A DNA stretch of 64,000 nt from Bernardetia sp. MNP-M8 (GCF_037126285.1 NZ_CP147012.1:5258001-5322000); one strand, 5' to 3'; positions 47,773-57,580 are shown, counted from the stretch's first letter. Made by a program: numbers and translations. The notes: generated by a model not told the origin, from the sequence alone.

Positions 47773-48585
47773 ATGAACAACATCGGAAACGTATTAAATG
47801 CTATCAGAATTAAAAGCCCACTTATACACAACATTACTAACTATGTTGTGATGAATACTACTGCAAATGCTTTATTGGCTATAGGTGCTTCCCCTGTTAT
47901 GGCACATGCCATTGAGGAAGTAGAAGAAATCACTTCTATTTCATCCTCTTTAGTAATTAATATGGGTACTCTGAGCGATAAATGGGTAGATAGTATGGTG
48001 TTGGCTGCCAAAAAAGCTAAAGAAATTAATACTCCTTTCGTTTTTGATCCTGTAGGGATAGGAGCTTCCACATATAGAACCCTAACTGCACAAAAAATTA
48101 TAGAAACAGCTACTCCAAATGTAATTAGAGGCAATGCTTCTGAAATTATGGCTCTATGCAAACTAAGCAACAGTACAAAAGGAGTAGATAGTACAATGAA
48201 AACAGAAGATGCTGTTGAAGGAGCTATTAATTTATCAAAGAAACTAAATAATACTATTGTTGTGAGTGGTGAAATAGATTATATTATCACAGGGGATGCT
48301 GTAAATAAAATCTCTAATGGAAGTGCATTAATGCCAAAAGTTACAGGTATGGGATGTACTGCAACATCTATAGTAGGAGCTTGTATTGCTGTTGAATCTG
48401 ATATTCATTTAGCCTCTACTACTGCAATGGCAATTATGGGAATAGCTGGTGATATGGCGAGTAAATTATCAAAAGGAACAGGTAGTTTTCAAGTTAATTT
48501 TTTAGATAGTTTATATCTATTGTCTGATGAAATTATAAAGACAGAAATAAAATTACAAAAAGAGGAAATAAAATTAAATGTCTAA
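47773..48585 (+). CDS. thiM: Hydroxyethylthiazole kinase
   Basis: Phosphorylates salvaged 4-methyl-5-hydroxyethylthiazole. The 270-residue ribokinase-like protein has HNITNYVVMNTTANALLA at about 19-36, PVGIGASTYR near 94, VIRGNASEIMAL near 117 and the anion-hole GMGCTATSIVGA near 197. First gene of a four-gene operon; its stop overlaps the ATG of thiE by one base. Confidence 0.95.
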   Translation: MNNIGNVLNAIRIKSPLIHNITNYVVMNTTANALLAIGASPVMAHAIEEVEEITSISSSLVINMGTLSDKWVDSMVLAAKKAKEINTPFVFDPVGIGASTYRTLTAQKIIETATPNVIRGNASEIMALCKLSNSTKGVDSTMKTEDAVEGAINLSKKLNNTIVVSGEIDYIITGDAVNKISNGSALMPKVTGMGCTATSIVGACIAVESDIHLASTTAMAIMGIAGDMASKLSKGTGSFQVNFLDSLYLLSDEIIKTEIKLQKEEIKLNV

Positions 48586-49223
48586 TGATAGATTACTCTT
48601 TAATGTTTGTGACAGATGATAGCATTACAGATGATACTATCTTTTTCAGAGTTTTAGAAGACTCATTGAAAGGTGGAGCAACTATTATTCAACTAAGAGA
48701 AAAATCTTGTAATACAGATTCCTTTTACAAACGTGCCTTAACATCAAAGCTGCTTTGTCATTCCTACAATGTTCCATTAATTATTAATGACAGAATAGAT
48801 ATTGCCTTAGCAGTAGATGCAGATGGAGTACATATTGGACAAACAGATATGCCTTATAAAATAGCCAGAAAATTAGTAGGTGATAGTAAAATAATCGGTT
48901 TATCAGTAAGTGACTCCCAACAAGCTATTGAAGCTAATAAATTGACTGTTGATTATATAGGCATATCTCCAATTTTTGATACTCACACAAAGAAAACAGA
49001 TTTAGCTCCTTCTTTAGGCATTGAAGGTTTAAAAATGATTAGAAAATTATTTTCAAAACCCATTGTCTGTATTGGAGGAATAAAAAAAGAGAATGTTGTA
49101 GATATTATCAAAAATGGCTCTAACGGTATTGCAGTAGTATCTGCTATCTCTAAAGCAGAATATCCTGAACAAGAAACAAAACTATTAAAAGAAATTATAT
49201 GTCAAACTGGTTTAATACAGTAA
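48585..49223 (+). CDS. thiE: Thiamine phosphate synthase
   Basis: Couples hydroxymethylpyrimidine diphosphate and thiazole phosphate to thiamine phosphate. 212 residues, TIM barrel: QLREKSCNTDSFYKRA, VPLIINDRIDIAL, DGVHIGQTDMP, GISPIFDTHTKKTD and the phosphate-binding CIGGIKKENV. It overlaps thiM by one base and tenA by 25 bases, so the proteins are probably translated in a coupled way. Confidence 0.95.
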   Translation: MIDYSLMFVTDDSITDDTIFFRVLEDSLKGGATIIQLREKSCNTDSFYKRALTSKLLCHSYNVPLIINDRIDIALAVDADGVHIGQTDMPYKIARKLVGDSKIIGLSVSDSQQAIEANKLTVDYIGISPIFDTHTKKTDLAPSLGIEGLKMIRKLFSKPIVCIGGIKKENVVDIIKNGSNGIAVVSAISKAEYPEQETKLLKEIICQTGLIQ

Positions 49224-49855
49224 GAGAAAAAACTGACTTTATACTTGAAGAAATAAAAGCTCATCCTTTTATTATTGAATTAACAAATGGCACTCTTTCT
49301 AAAGATATATTTCAGTTTTATATCAATCAAGATTCATTGTATTTATCTGAATATAAGAAAATATTAGCCTTATTAAGTGTTAAGTGTGAAAATACAAACG
49401 ACACTCAATTTTTTCTAAATTCGGCAACAGGAATTATAAACGTCGAAAATACACTACATCAAGTTTTTCTTGATGATAACGAACAATTGAGTAATGAACT
49501 ATCTCCTAGTTGTGAATTATATACAGGATATTTAGCACGTATCGTAAATAATCATTCTTTAGAAGAAGCTCTAGCTGCTGTATTGCCCTGTTTTACAATA
49601 TATAAAGAAATAGGAGACTACATACTTCATCATCAAACCAACAAAGAAAATAATCCTTACCAAGATTGGATAAATACCTATGGAGGAAAAGATTTTGAAA
49701 ACTCGGTAAATAAGGCAGTAGAAATTACGAACAGATATGCAAAAAATGCTTCCGATGAAGTATTGAGCAAAATGGAAGTAGCCTTTAAAAAAGCATCAAA
49801 ATTAGAATGGATATTTTGGGATAGTGCATATAATAAAGAACAATGGAAAATATAA
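49199..49855 (+). CDS. tenA: TenA family thiaminase II / aminopyrimidine aminohydrolase
   Basis: Hydrolyses aminopyrimidine breakdown products of thiamine so that the pyrimidine can be reused. The 218-residue helical protein has the active-site Cys in AAVLPCFTIYKEIG (about residue 141), a conserved FYINQDSLYL near 39, and the C-terminal Glu in KLEWIFWDSAY. It overlaps thiE and thiD at its two ends (25 and 13 bases). Its presence marks the operon as salvage rather than de novo synthesis. Confidence 0.92.
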   Translation: MSNWFNTVREKTDFILEEIKAHPFIIELTNGTLSKDIFQFYINQDSLYLSEYKKILALLSVKCENTNDTQFFLNSATGIINVENTLHQVFLDDNEQLSNELSPSCELYTGYLARIVNNHSLEEALAAVLPCFTIYKEIGDYILHHQTNKENNPYQDWINTYGGKDFENSVNKAVEITNRYAKNASDEVLSKMEVAFKKASKLEWIFWDSAYNKEQWKI

Positions 49856-50664
49856 AAACAGCTTATTGTAGCGTCCTAACCATTGCAGGAAGTGATTCTG
49901 GAGGTGGTGCAGGCATTCAAGCAGACATTAAAAGTATTAGTGCCTCAGGTGCTTATGCAGCCTCTGTAATTACAGCTACTACAGCTCAAAACACACAAGG
50001 GATATTTAATATACATCCAATCCCTATTTCTCATATAGAAAAACAATTGGATGCTGTATTGAGCGACATTGAGTTTGGTGCAATAAAAATTGGAATGCTA
50101 CATTCTTCTGAAGTAATTGATGCGGTTGCAAAGAAACTGAGTCATTATAAAGTTAAAAATATTGTGCTAGACCCAGTAATGGTTGCTACTTCTGGAGATA
50201 GGCTTATTGTCAATGATGCTATCTCTACTTTAAAAGAATTTCTCCCAAAAGCCAGTTTAATTACACCCAACATTCCTGAAGCAGAATTATTAATAGGACA
50301 TTCAATTGAGTTAGATAACCTAGAAAATTCAGCTATAGAAATTGGAAAGTTATACAATACATCAGTTTTGTTAAAAGGTGGTCATTTAGATTCTAAGGAA
50401 AACAAAATTACTGACATCTTATACCTATATAAAGATAAAAAAGCAATACCTATAAAAAATCCTTGGGTAGATACTAAAAATACTCACGGAACAGGCTGTA
50501 GTTTATCATCAAGTATTGCTACTTTTTTGAGCTTGGGACATAATTTAGAAGACGCAGTAAAAAAAGGATGTCATTATATAAACCAAGCCATAGAACAAGG
50601 AAAAAACAAAACTTTAGGCAAAGGAAATGAAAATGGAGCTATTAATCATTTTGGATTAAAATAA
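49843..50664 (+). CDS. thiD: Hydroxymethylpyrimidine (phosphate) kinase
   Basis: Phosphorylates hydroxymethylpyrimidine twice to the diphosphate used by ThiE. 273 residues with the ribokinase-type signatures TIAGSDSGGGAGIQADIK (about 12-29), KIGMLHS near 86, LDPVMVATSGDRL near 107, and the catalytic anion-hole THGTGCSLSSSIA near 213. Last gene of the operon; no strong terminator is visible before the inverted-repeat element at 50749. Confidence 0.95.
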   Translation: MENIKTAYCSVLTIAGSDSGGGAGIQADIKSISASGAYAASVITATTAQNTQGIFNIHPIPISHIEKQLDAVLSDIEFGAIKIGMLHSSEVIDAVAKKLSHYKVKNIVLDPVMVATSGDRLIVNDAISTLKEFLPKASLITPNIPEAELLIGHSIELDNLENSAIEIGKLYNTSVLLKGGHLDSKENKITDILYLYKDKKAIPIKNPWVDTKNTHGTGCSLSSSIATFLSLGHNLEDAVKKGCHYINQAIEQGKNKTLGKGNENGAINHFGLK

Positions 50665-50748
50665 TTAGGTAAACAATAGATTTGAAGAAGTTGTTCAAGA
50701 ATAGGAAAAACCATGTTCAAAACACAAAATAATTATTGATAAGTAGTT

Positions 50749-50951
50749 GGACAAAATTAAATACAAATTACAAATGAATTAGCGAGTGATTTATATGATT
50801 AGTATGATAATTACAGGATAATACATTAATACATTTTAATTATATGTAAAAACTATATTTATATTTTTTATTTTATTTATCTTGCATTTAATCTTAAAAA
50901 TCATATAAATCACTTGCTAATCAGTTATATGTATAGTTAATTTTGCTCAAT
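50749..50951. repeat. 203-bp element with long imperfect inverted ends
   Basis: The left arm (50749-50800) and right arm (50899-50951) are inverted copies over about 52 bp. The core TTAGC(G/A)AGTGATTTATATGATT is matched at all but one base; the outer parts (ACAAAATTAAATAC versus GCAAAATTAACTAT) are more diverged. The AT-rich centre has no coding capacity. MITE-like. The flanks (50665-50748 and 50952-51083) show nothing else. Confidence 0.7.
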
Positions 50952-51083
50952 TACTATCTCAAATATATATTTTTTAAAATTGCTATATTAGGATAAAAAC
51001 AAAAAGACAATTTTATAAAAAAGTAAATTATCAAGTATTTTTTATACCAAAAATTTTATCACTATCAATTAGAAACAAAAATT

Positions 51084-51482
51084 ATGGCAAAATCAAAACC
51101 TCAAATGGGTTGGGTATACTCTCCTACAGCAACAAAAACACAGAAAACGGCTATATCAAGCCAATTTGAACCAATAATTGAAGAACTAAAAAAAAGAATC
51201 CAACCAATTCTAGAACCTCAAGAATTTAATCACTGTGTTGATATTTTCAGTAAGTGGCGAGGTAATTTTTTCTATATCATGCAAAAATATAAAACTGGAG
51301 AAAATGGTACTCAAAATTTTTTTGATATAGGATTAGCTCGTTTAGAATATTACGGAGAAAATCGCTTCAACCTTGCCTATTTTAGACATACTGGAAAATG
51401 GGAACCACTTTATATGTATGATGATATTTCGTTCGAAATTGCTACTAAAGCAATTTTAGAAGACCCTATGTTTGCAATTTAG
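51084..51482 (+). CDS. Small conserved protein of unknown function
   Basis: 132 residues, soluble, no signal peptide. A well-formed C-terminal segment reads FFDIGLARLEYYGENRF, then NLAYFRHTGKWEPLYMYDD, which looks conserved, but I cannot name the family with confidence. The N-terminal part (SQFEPIIEELKKRIQPILEP) is helical. It is convergent with the BatA-domain gene, 16 bp away, with no terminator hairpin between. Confidence 0.6.
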   Translation: MAKSKPQMGWVYSPTATKTQKTAISSQFEPIIEELKKRIQPILEPQEFNHCVDIFSKWRGNFFYIMQKYKTGENGTQNFFDIGLARLEYYGENRFNLAYFRHTGKWEPLYMYDDISFEIATKAILEDPMFAI

Positions 51483-51498
51483 ATACACATTTATTAGT

Positions 51499-53610
51499 CT
51501 ACTCCGAAGCCCTACTAAAAACTCTAGCCAAAACTACTTCCACAAAGACAGCAACCAAAGCAGCGATAATAAAATACCTCCACAAAGGAATATTCTCATT
51601 TTTTTCTTTAAAAGTAGTTGCAAAATCCTGAGCATCACCATCATTCAACGAAAAAACCTGAACATTTGATTTTTCTGCCCATGCTTTTGTGAGTTCTTCT
51701 TTTGTATGAAAATCTAAATACGATTCTTTTCTTGAATAATTGAAGGCAAGCAAAGTTTCTATTTTCCCTGTTTGTTTGTTTCGAAGCTGATAAACACCTG
51801 CTTTAAGCGAAGAACGAGGAATTTCGAAAATGATTTTATTACCAGAGATACGCTGAGATGGAATTATAGCCTGATTGTTTGTAGAATTTTGATTTGCAGT
51901 TTCTTGAGTAGAATTATTTTGCAAAGGAACTAACTCAAAAACACTATTTTTTTGAAGTGAATCTAAAGATAGAATAGCCGTCTGTTCTTCCAAATTATAA
52001 GCTAATAAATCAGCTTGTGATAAACTACTAAGTGCAATCTTGTACATTGTCGGGACGAAAAGAGCATGTTTTCCGAATCCACTCCAATTATTCTCCAAAG
52101 GTGCAGAACAGACAAAAACATTTCCTTCTGCTGTCTGTTGGCGCATCAAAAAAGGTTGTCCATTTCTAAATTTTAAAATGGATTGTCCAGATGAAAGTCC
52201 AGACCAAACACTCGTTGCAACAGGCATAGACATAGAAGGTGAAATTTGCTCAAAAACGCCTTCAAAAAATGGTTCATTTTCAGATGGAGGTAAAAGTGCA
52301 AGACCAACACCTGCTTCTGCATTTATTCCACGAACAGAAATTCCTAAAGCAGAATTAAAATCTGTTGGTTTTGAGTTAGGAGCAGGAAAAACCAAAACAT
52401 TTCCACCACTAGAAAGAAATTTTCTCAATGCTCTTTGTAAGGCTTCATCAATAGAAGATATTCCTTCCAAAACTACCAAATCTGTATTTTGAAGTAAATT
52501 ATAATCTAAGTTTTGAGTAGAAGTCGCAGAAAAAACAAAGAAATCAGCATTGGTAAAAACATTATTTGTATAAGTTTGCGCTTCACTTTGCCTTTCAAAT
52601 ATATTCAGAATATTTATTTTTGGTGCAATTCTGAGTGTAAAGAAATAGTCATTATCAAATAAAACGGGATAATCTTCAATGCTTATTTTGGCTGAAACTG
52701 TTCCTGTTGTTTTGGTAATTGAAAAGTTCATTTCAATTTCCTTCGAACTCTGCGCTGGTAAACTGACTACACTTGCCGAAACTTGATTATTATCAATAAA
52801 TAATTGCAAACTTTTATTTTCAATAGCTTCAGTTCCCAAATTACGAACCCGAATTGTTATGTTTTGTGGTGTATTGGGCTGAACAAATGGATTATCTAAC
52901 CAAACAGAATCAATTAATAAAGTAGAAACTTTAGAAGGAGAAACGGGCAAAACATAATAATTATAAGCAGAATCAAATTCTATTTCATTAAGATTTGGAA
53001 GTGTATTTTTTTGAAAATCTGAAATCCAAAATATATTTCCTCCTTTTGTGCCTTCCTGATTTGCTTCAAAAGTTTGAAGTTGTTTTTTATAAATCTCTTC
53101 AATATTGCGATTAATTCCACTAAAATCAATTGTAGAGAGTTTGTCTGTAATATTTGTTTTTGGATAGAAAAAATTTGTATTTCCTTCAAAAGAATTATCT
53201 AAAAGCTGAAAAGTAGCTGATTTTGGAAATAAATCAGGAATGGTTTGAGCATAAGTAGCACCCAAATCCAAAAGACGTTTATTATCTTGTTCATTTTGAA
53301 GGCTAAACGAATTATCCAAATAAATAGAAACTTGCTGCCTAGCCGAAATTGAAGAAGAATCTGCATTTTTAGAAGGCAAGATAGGACGAGCAAAAGCCAA
53401 GACCAGCAACCCAATAAATGCCATACGAGCAAGCATAATCAAGATATGTTTCAGACGATTTCTTGACTTAGAAGCCTGCTGAACTTGCTTTAAAAATTCG
53501 ACATTAGTAAATAATACTTTTTTCGGACGTTGAAAGTTGAAAAGATGGATGATAATGGGAATAATCATCAATGACAAAGCCCAAAGAAGAGAAGGATTGA
53601 GAAATTGCAT
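51499..53610 (-). CDS. BatA-domain membrane protein
   Basis: 703 residues. The N-terminus is the BatA-type anchor: FLNPSLLWALSLMIIPIIIH (membrane segment), FQRPKKVLFTNVEFLK, then a second segment near 58-80. The periplasmic part carries a CARDB-like beta domain (about 220-320: PFVQPNTPQNITIRVRNLG) and a DUF4159/GATase-like stretch (LRKFLSSGGNVLVFPAP near 390). A final membrane segment lies at about 676-696. Bat proteins were linked to aerotolerance in Bacteroides and usually sit with MoxR and VWA genes; here the gene is alone. A fragment of it is duplicated at 60975. Confidence 0.8.
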   Translation of the reverse strand: MQFLNPSLLWALSLMIIPIIIHLFNFQRPKKVLFTNVEFLKQVQQASKSRNRLKHILIMLARMAFIGLLVLAFARPILPSKNADSSSISARQQVSIYLDNSFSLQNEQDNKRLLDLGATYAQTIPDLFPKSATFQLLDNSFEGNTNFFYPKTNITDKLSTIDFSGINRNIEEIYKKQLQTFEANQEGTKGGNIFWISDFQKNTLPNLNEIEFDSAYNYYVLPVSPSKVSTLLIDSVWLDNPFVQPNTPQNITIRVRNLGTEAIENKSLQLFIDNNQVSASVVSLPAQSSKEIEMNFSITKTTGTVSAKISIEDYPVLFDNDYFFTLRIAPKINILNIFERQSEAQTYTNNVFTNADFFVFSATSTQNLDYNLLQNTDLVVLEGISSIDEALQRALRKFLSSGGNVLVFPAPNSKPTDFNSALGISVRGINAEAGVGLALLPPSENEPFFEGVFEQISPSMSMPVATSVWSGLSSGQSILKFRNGQPFLMRQQTAEGNVFVCSAPLENNWSGFGKHALFVPTMYKIALSSLSQADLLAYNLEEQTAILSLDSLQKNSVFELVPLQNNSTQETANQNSTNNQAIIPSQRISGNKIIFEIPRSSLKAGVYQLRNKQTGKIETLLAFNYSRKESYLDFHTKEELTKAWAEKSNVQVFSLNDGDAQDFATTFKEKNENIPLWRYFIIAALVAVFVEVVLARVFSRASE

Positions 53611-54048
53611 ATAAAATTGTACAAGTGTTTTGTTTTTGATGTCGCTGTCGCTAAAACACCAACAACGGCAAAATTGAAAACGAAATTACATAATTCTTAA
53701 CAAACTATTTCCTATAAAAACATAAAAACTATTTCTAATAGATTTATCACACCAAATTTAGGACTTCTTACTTAATTTATGCCTTTTAAAAATATCCCAC
53801 AAATTTGATATTTAGGGCAATTGACTAAGATTGAGTCCTATTTTTTAGCTTGTAGTATAAAAAACATAAATATATGGACAAAAATCACGAGCAATTACTC
53901 TTTATTATAGAAAACCAGTAATGAAAATAATTACTTTAGATAGTAATTTCTCTATATTTAATAATACCGTAATTATACTATATACTTATCAATTAATAAG
54001 GAGTAAGTTTGTTTTGTTACATATTATTAATTTAACAACTCAAATATT
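53611..54048. other. Non-coding region between divergent genes
   Basis: 438 bp of AT-rich DNA separating the BatA-domain gene from the accessory cluster. No gene that I can support and no obvious TAnnTTTG box for either side. Confidence 0.45.
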
Positions 54049-54735
54049 ATGGCAGGTAATTATGACAGAATATATGGATATAATCAGGTGTACAGAAATG
54101 CAGCAGGAGCACCAAATTTTTATTCCTTCAATTTTAATGCTCAGAATCGTCCAACTGCATTTATTTATCGTTTTGTAAATGTAGTAAATGGACAGGACGT
54201 ATATGATCATCAAGGTCATATCGTTCCTCAGCAAATGCTCAATTTAGTATTAGATGATGTGATGGCTAATATGGCAATGGCATGTAATAACTTAACAGAT
54301 GTAATACAATTTATTCAAGATCATCAGGCTCAATCCCCTTGGTTGATGAGTGTGTGGTGTTATGCCAATGCAGCTAATATTCCTTATAACATATTGTTTG
54401 ATTTTGATGAAAATGATCCTGAAGATAAATTAGGAGGTTTTTTCTCTATAATCACATGGAATCCCGTAAATATATGTAGAGCACCAACAGATGATCATCG
54501 TGGAGGAGTACCAGGTAATAATATAGACGTGCAAGTAGTTGATTACCTAACTCAAAATCCTCAAGGTGTAGATCCACAATGGATAGTAGCAGTTAATGCT
54601 TTGAATAATGGTGATATTAATACCAATCAATACATCACAGCTTGTAGTAATACTTTGGCAATGCAAGCAGTACAAGGAACTGGCTACTATGCTTTCCCTT
54701 GGAAAACACAAGAGAATGTTCTGATTCCTCAATAA
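54049..54735 (+). CDS. Soluble protein of unknown family, first gene of the RhiA/collar cluster
   Basis: 228 residues, no signal peptide or membrane segment. It begins MAGNYDRIYGYNQVYRNAAG and includes FIYRFVNVVNGQDVYDHQG, a helical stretch MLNLVLDDVMANMAMACNNL, and VWCYANAANIPYNILFDFDE. Asn-, Gln- and aromatic-rich, unlike housekeeping genes nearby. I do not recognise it. It is followed by its own terminator and then by two RhiA-like genes on the same strand. Confidence 0.6.
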   Translation: MAGNYDRIYGYNQVYRNAAGAPNFYSFNFNAQNRPTAFIYRFVNVVNGQDVYDHQGHIVPQQMLNLVLDDVMANMAMACNNLTDVIQFIQDHQAQSPWLMSVWCYANAANIPYNILFDFDENDPEDKLGGFFSIITWNPVNICRAPTDDHRGGVPGNNIDVQVVDYLTQNPQGVDPQWIVAVNALNNGDINTNQYITACSNTLAMQAVQGTGYYAFPWKTQENVLIPQ

Positions 54736-54756
54736 TTAACATTATATATTTTTGTC

Positions 54757-54792
54757 AAAAAAACCTCACCAAATCTATTGTGAGGTTTTTTT
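54757..54792 (+). terminator. Hairpin terminator
   Basis: AAAAAAACCTCAC and GTGAGGTTTTTTT with a 10-base loop. Confidence 0.9.
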
Positions 54793-55045
54793 ATACCATT
54801 CATACATGAGTAGTATTTACCCCTATTTTTCACAAACACGTAATTATACTGACTTAAACCAAATTTAAAAGTAGCACCTTTACAATGTAATCAATCAGAA
54901 AGAATTTTATAACTCTAGCTGGTTTATTCTCACAGAATTTATAATTGATTACAACTTTTACTCTATTTATAACATCAACTAAAAAGTTGCTAGTTGATGT
55001 GATTAACAAATTTGCAACTTTATAATCATAAATCACTAATTTATT

Positions 55046-55735
55046 ATGGCAAATCAAGGTCAAATTTACACGCTAACTATTATAAATAATTCTGCCAATA
55101 CAGGAGATGCTTGTGTTTATCAAAAACCACCAGATGGTTCTAATCCAAATATGATGTCTCTAGCATGGCTCACAAAAAGAGCACATCCAAGTACTACAAT
55201 TGAAATGGATTGGACTATAGACTACTCTTTTGTATGGTCTCAAACAGGTCTACTTAGACCTGGAGTGAAATTTACAGCAAGCCAAAATATTCCTGCAAAT
55301 TTGGATACACAAAATCAGGTTAATTTCACAAAATCTGATGGAGCCTATACTTTTAAGCCAATACCACCTCAACAAGGACCTAGATCTGGTTCTCTTTATA
55401 TAATGGAAGATGATACAATTCCTCTCAATGAAGCATCTGTAGGAGTAGGTATGTCTGGTAGTGGTACTTTTGCTCTGCAAGCTCAGCCTAATCTTAATCT
55501 TACTTTTACACCTCATCCTGAATACTGGATAAGTTTTGGAAATTTCACAAAAGGTACGGTACTAGATACACAGTCGATAACTGGCGCAGCAGCAGTTCAG
55601 TTTCCTTACAATGTATATGCTATGACAGCTGTTTTAGGTATAGATAATAAGTGGACAATAAAGCCAACTAGCCAAATGAACACAGAATATCTACAAGCAA
55701 GAGAGAAAAATGCTGAAGTAGCTTGGGGAGAATAG
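55046..55735 (+). CDS. RhiA-like protein, copy 1
   Basis: 229 residues, predicted all-beta, no signal peptide. It resembles RhiA, a cytoplasmic protein of Rhizobium leguminosarum made in the rhizosphere under LuxR-type control: IINNSANTGDACVYQKPPDG, MSLAWLTKRAHPSTT, YSFVWSQTGLLRPGV, SVGVGMSGSGTFALQAQPNL and FTPHPEYWISFGNF. The biochemical function of RhiA is unknown. A paralogue follows 64 bp later, with a hairpin terminator between. The family assignment is from memory of the sequence pattern. Confidence 0.65.
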   Translation: MANQGQIYTLTIINNSANTGDACVYQKPPDGSNPNMMSLAWLTKRAHPSTTIEMDWTIDYSFVWSQTGLLRPGVKFTASQNIPANLDTQNQVNFTKSDGAYTFKPIPPQQGPRSGSLYIMEDDTIPLNEASVGVGMSGSGTFALQAQPNLNLTFTPHPEYWISFGNFTKGTVLDTQSITGAAAVQFPYNVYAMTAVLGIDNKWTIKPTSQMNTEYLQAREKNAEVAWGE

Positions 55736-55746
55736 ATTCAACCTTA

Positions 55747-55786
55747 AAACTTACCTGTATTATTTCGATATAGGTAAGTTTTTTTA
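55747..55786 (+). terminator. Hairpin terminator between the RhiA-like genes
   Basis: AAACTTACCT and AGGTAAGTTT with a T run after the stem. Confidence 0.85.
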
Positions 55787-55799
55787 ATTAACCAATATA

Positions 55800-56465
55800 A
55801 TGCATCAGTATTCTATTATAGTTATAAATAACAGTACAAACACAACAGATTTTTGTGTCTATCAAAAAAATAGTGACAAAAATTTAGAATCATTAGCTTG
55901 GCTGACAAAAAGAGCTCATCCCGATACACGTTTAGTCTTTAAATGGCAAGACACCTACTGTTTCTTTTGGTCAGAAACAGGTACTTTGTCTAGTGGTACT
56001 ATATGTGTGGCAAGCCAGATATGTCCTGCTGAATTATCTACTTCAAATCAAATAAGACTTGAATATACGGACGGTGCATATCAATTTATGGATCAGCAAA
56101 AAGGTTCTACAAATCAGTATTTTTATGTTATACAGGACGATAGCATTCCTGCCAATAAGGTTTCTGTAGGAATAGGAATGTCTGAAATAGGAACTTTTAT
56201 TCGTCAAGGACAACCTAATCTGACGTATGACTTTCTGCCAGAACATGAATACTGGATAACCTTTGGAAACTATACAGAAGGTCAAGTTTTAGATACTAAC
56301 ACTATCAATAATGCGATTCAAATTATATTTCCTACAAATGTATATTCTATGACTGTTATTTTAGGAAAAGATAATACTTGGAAAACCGAAACAACTAGTA
56401 TAGTAAATGAAAAATTTCTAGCTGCTAGAAAAAGAAGTAGAGGTGCTATTTGGGGAGATATTTAA
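55800..56465 (+). CDS. RhiA-like protein, copy 2
   Basis: 221 residues, paralogue of the preceding gene. Shared blocks are VINNSTNTTDFCVYQK, SLAWLTKRAHPDTRL, YCFFWSETGTLSSG, SVGIGMSEIGTF and HEYWITFGNYTEGQVLDT. The two copies align over their whole length with many substitutions, so the duplication is old. No signal peptide. The start ATG at 55800 lies 14 bp after the terminator of copy 1, so it needs its own promoter or readthrough. Confidence 0.65.
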   Translation: MHQYSIIVINNSTNTTDFCVYQKNSDKNLESLAWLTKRAHPDTRLVFKWQDTYCFFWSETGTLSSGTICVASQICPAELSTSNQIRLEYTDGAYQFMDQQKGSTNQYFYVIQDDSIPANKVSVGIGMSEIGTFIRQGQPNLTYDFLPEHEYWITFGNYTEGQVLDTNTINNAIQIIFPTNVYSMTVILGKDNTWKTETTSIVNEKFLAARKRSRGAIWGDI

Positions 56466-56554
56466 TAGTACACATACAAAACACAGAATTTATGATGTTT
56501 TAACCCTACCCTCATAACTTATTGAATCTAATTGACACATAAACAATCTATATT

Positions 56555-57580
56555 ATGAATAATCTAGTATCTATCTCTACTGAAGACTATATGTATGCTA
56601 TGCAACAGAGAAACTTAGTATACAATTGTAATTTTATATATTTTAGTAACCAAAAAATAGTGGGCAACACCATTGAATATGGTATTCCAGATGGTTGGAT
56701 TTATAATGGTAATAAATCTGATGGAAGTCTAGATTTTGATACGACGCAGAATCAGCTCATAATTAAAAAAGGAGCTAGTAAAGATGAAGTAACTTTGAAA
56801 CAAGCTCTTGATGAGTTTCCTAGAGGAAAGAGTACACTTTTAGGAAAAACAATCACAGCAAAATTTTTCATTACTACTGATACAGAAGGAGATGTGACTT
56901 TCTCTATCTCAGATGGAGCAGACTCTTCAACTAAAGTTAGAGCAGAGAAAGGAACCAATACCATTTCGGTACAACATCAAGTCTCACAAAATACGACTAA
57001 AGTATATTTATCAATCAAAACATCTACTCCCAACATGACAATCAGGATAAATAAAATAGTAGCTAATATAGGATTAGTTGCTTTAGAAAATTTGCCTTGT
57101 ATAGTAGAGGGAGTTATTGGACAACGCAAGCAGTATATAGCTACTGAAACTTCTCCCATTGGAGAACTATCACTTTGTAAAGAACCTATGGAACTATCTG
57201 AAAATTATACTCGGTTAGACTCTGTAATAAATGGGCGTTTTGGCAGAGGAGCAGGAGGACGTTCTTTTTTAATAGATATGAGAGGATATTTTAGTAGAGC
57301 TTGGAATAATGGTTCGACTATCGACCCAGATGCAAGCAAAAGAACAGCACCTAACTCAGGTACAATTACTGGTGACCATGTAAGTACTTTTGAAGAAGAT
57401 ATTTTTCTTAAGCATGATCATGGATTAAATTATGATATGAACACTATCATTGCGACAGGAGATAAAGGTGCAGCAATGACAGTAAATAAAACTGCTAATT
57501 CAAAAACAAATCCTACTTCAGAAGGAAAAGAAACTCGTCCTAAAAATATAGCTGAATTATATACAATAAAATGGGCTTAA
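56555..57580 (+). CDS. Phage tail-collar-like protein
   Basis: 341 residues, no signal peptide. The N-terminal 180 residues form a carbohydrate-binding-like beta sandwich (NCNFIYFSNQ, GIPDGWIYNGN, VTFSISDGADSS). The C-terminal part has features of tail-collar or tail-fibre tips: RFGRGAGGRSFLIDMRGYF, DPDASKRT, TGDHVSTFEEDIFLKHDH and the terminal ETRPKNIAELYTIKWA. No capsid, sheath, baseplate or integrase gene is near, so this is not a prophage. It may be a surface-binding protein or an effector of an injection system encoded elsewhere (inference). Confidence 0.65.
   Translation: MNNLVSISTEDYMYAMQQRNLVYNCNFIYFSNQKIVGNTIEYGIPDGWIYNGNKSDGSLDFDTTQNQLIIKKGASKDEVTLKQALDEFPRGKSTLLGKTITAKFFITTDTEGDVTFSISDGADSSTKVRAEKGTNTISVQHQVSQNTTKVYLSIKTSTPNMTIRINKIVANIGLVALENLPCIVEGVIGQRKQYIATETSPIGELSLCKEPMELSENYTRLDSVINGRFGRGAGGRSFLIDMRGYFSRAWNNGSTIDPDASKRTAPNSGTITGDHVSTFEEDIFLKHDHGLNYDMNTIIATGDKGAAMTVNKTANSKTNPTSEGKETRPKNIAELYTIKWA

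Noticed and set aside
53921-54178. Plus-strand open frame overlapping the first gene of the RhiA cluster
   Set aside because: It overlaps a better-supported gene in another frame and has no recognisable features.
56555-57580. Prophage signalled by the tail-collar protein
   Set aside because: No other phage structural, lysis, integrase or replication gene is in the window.
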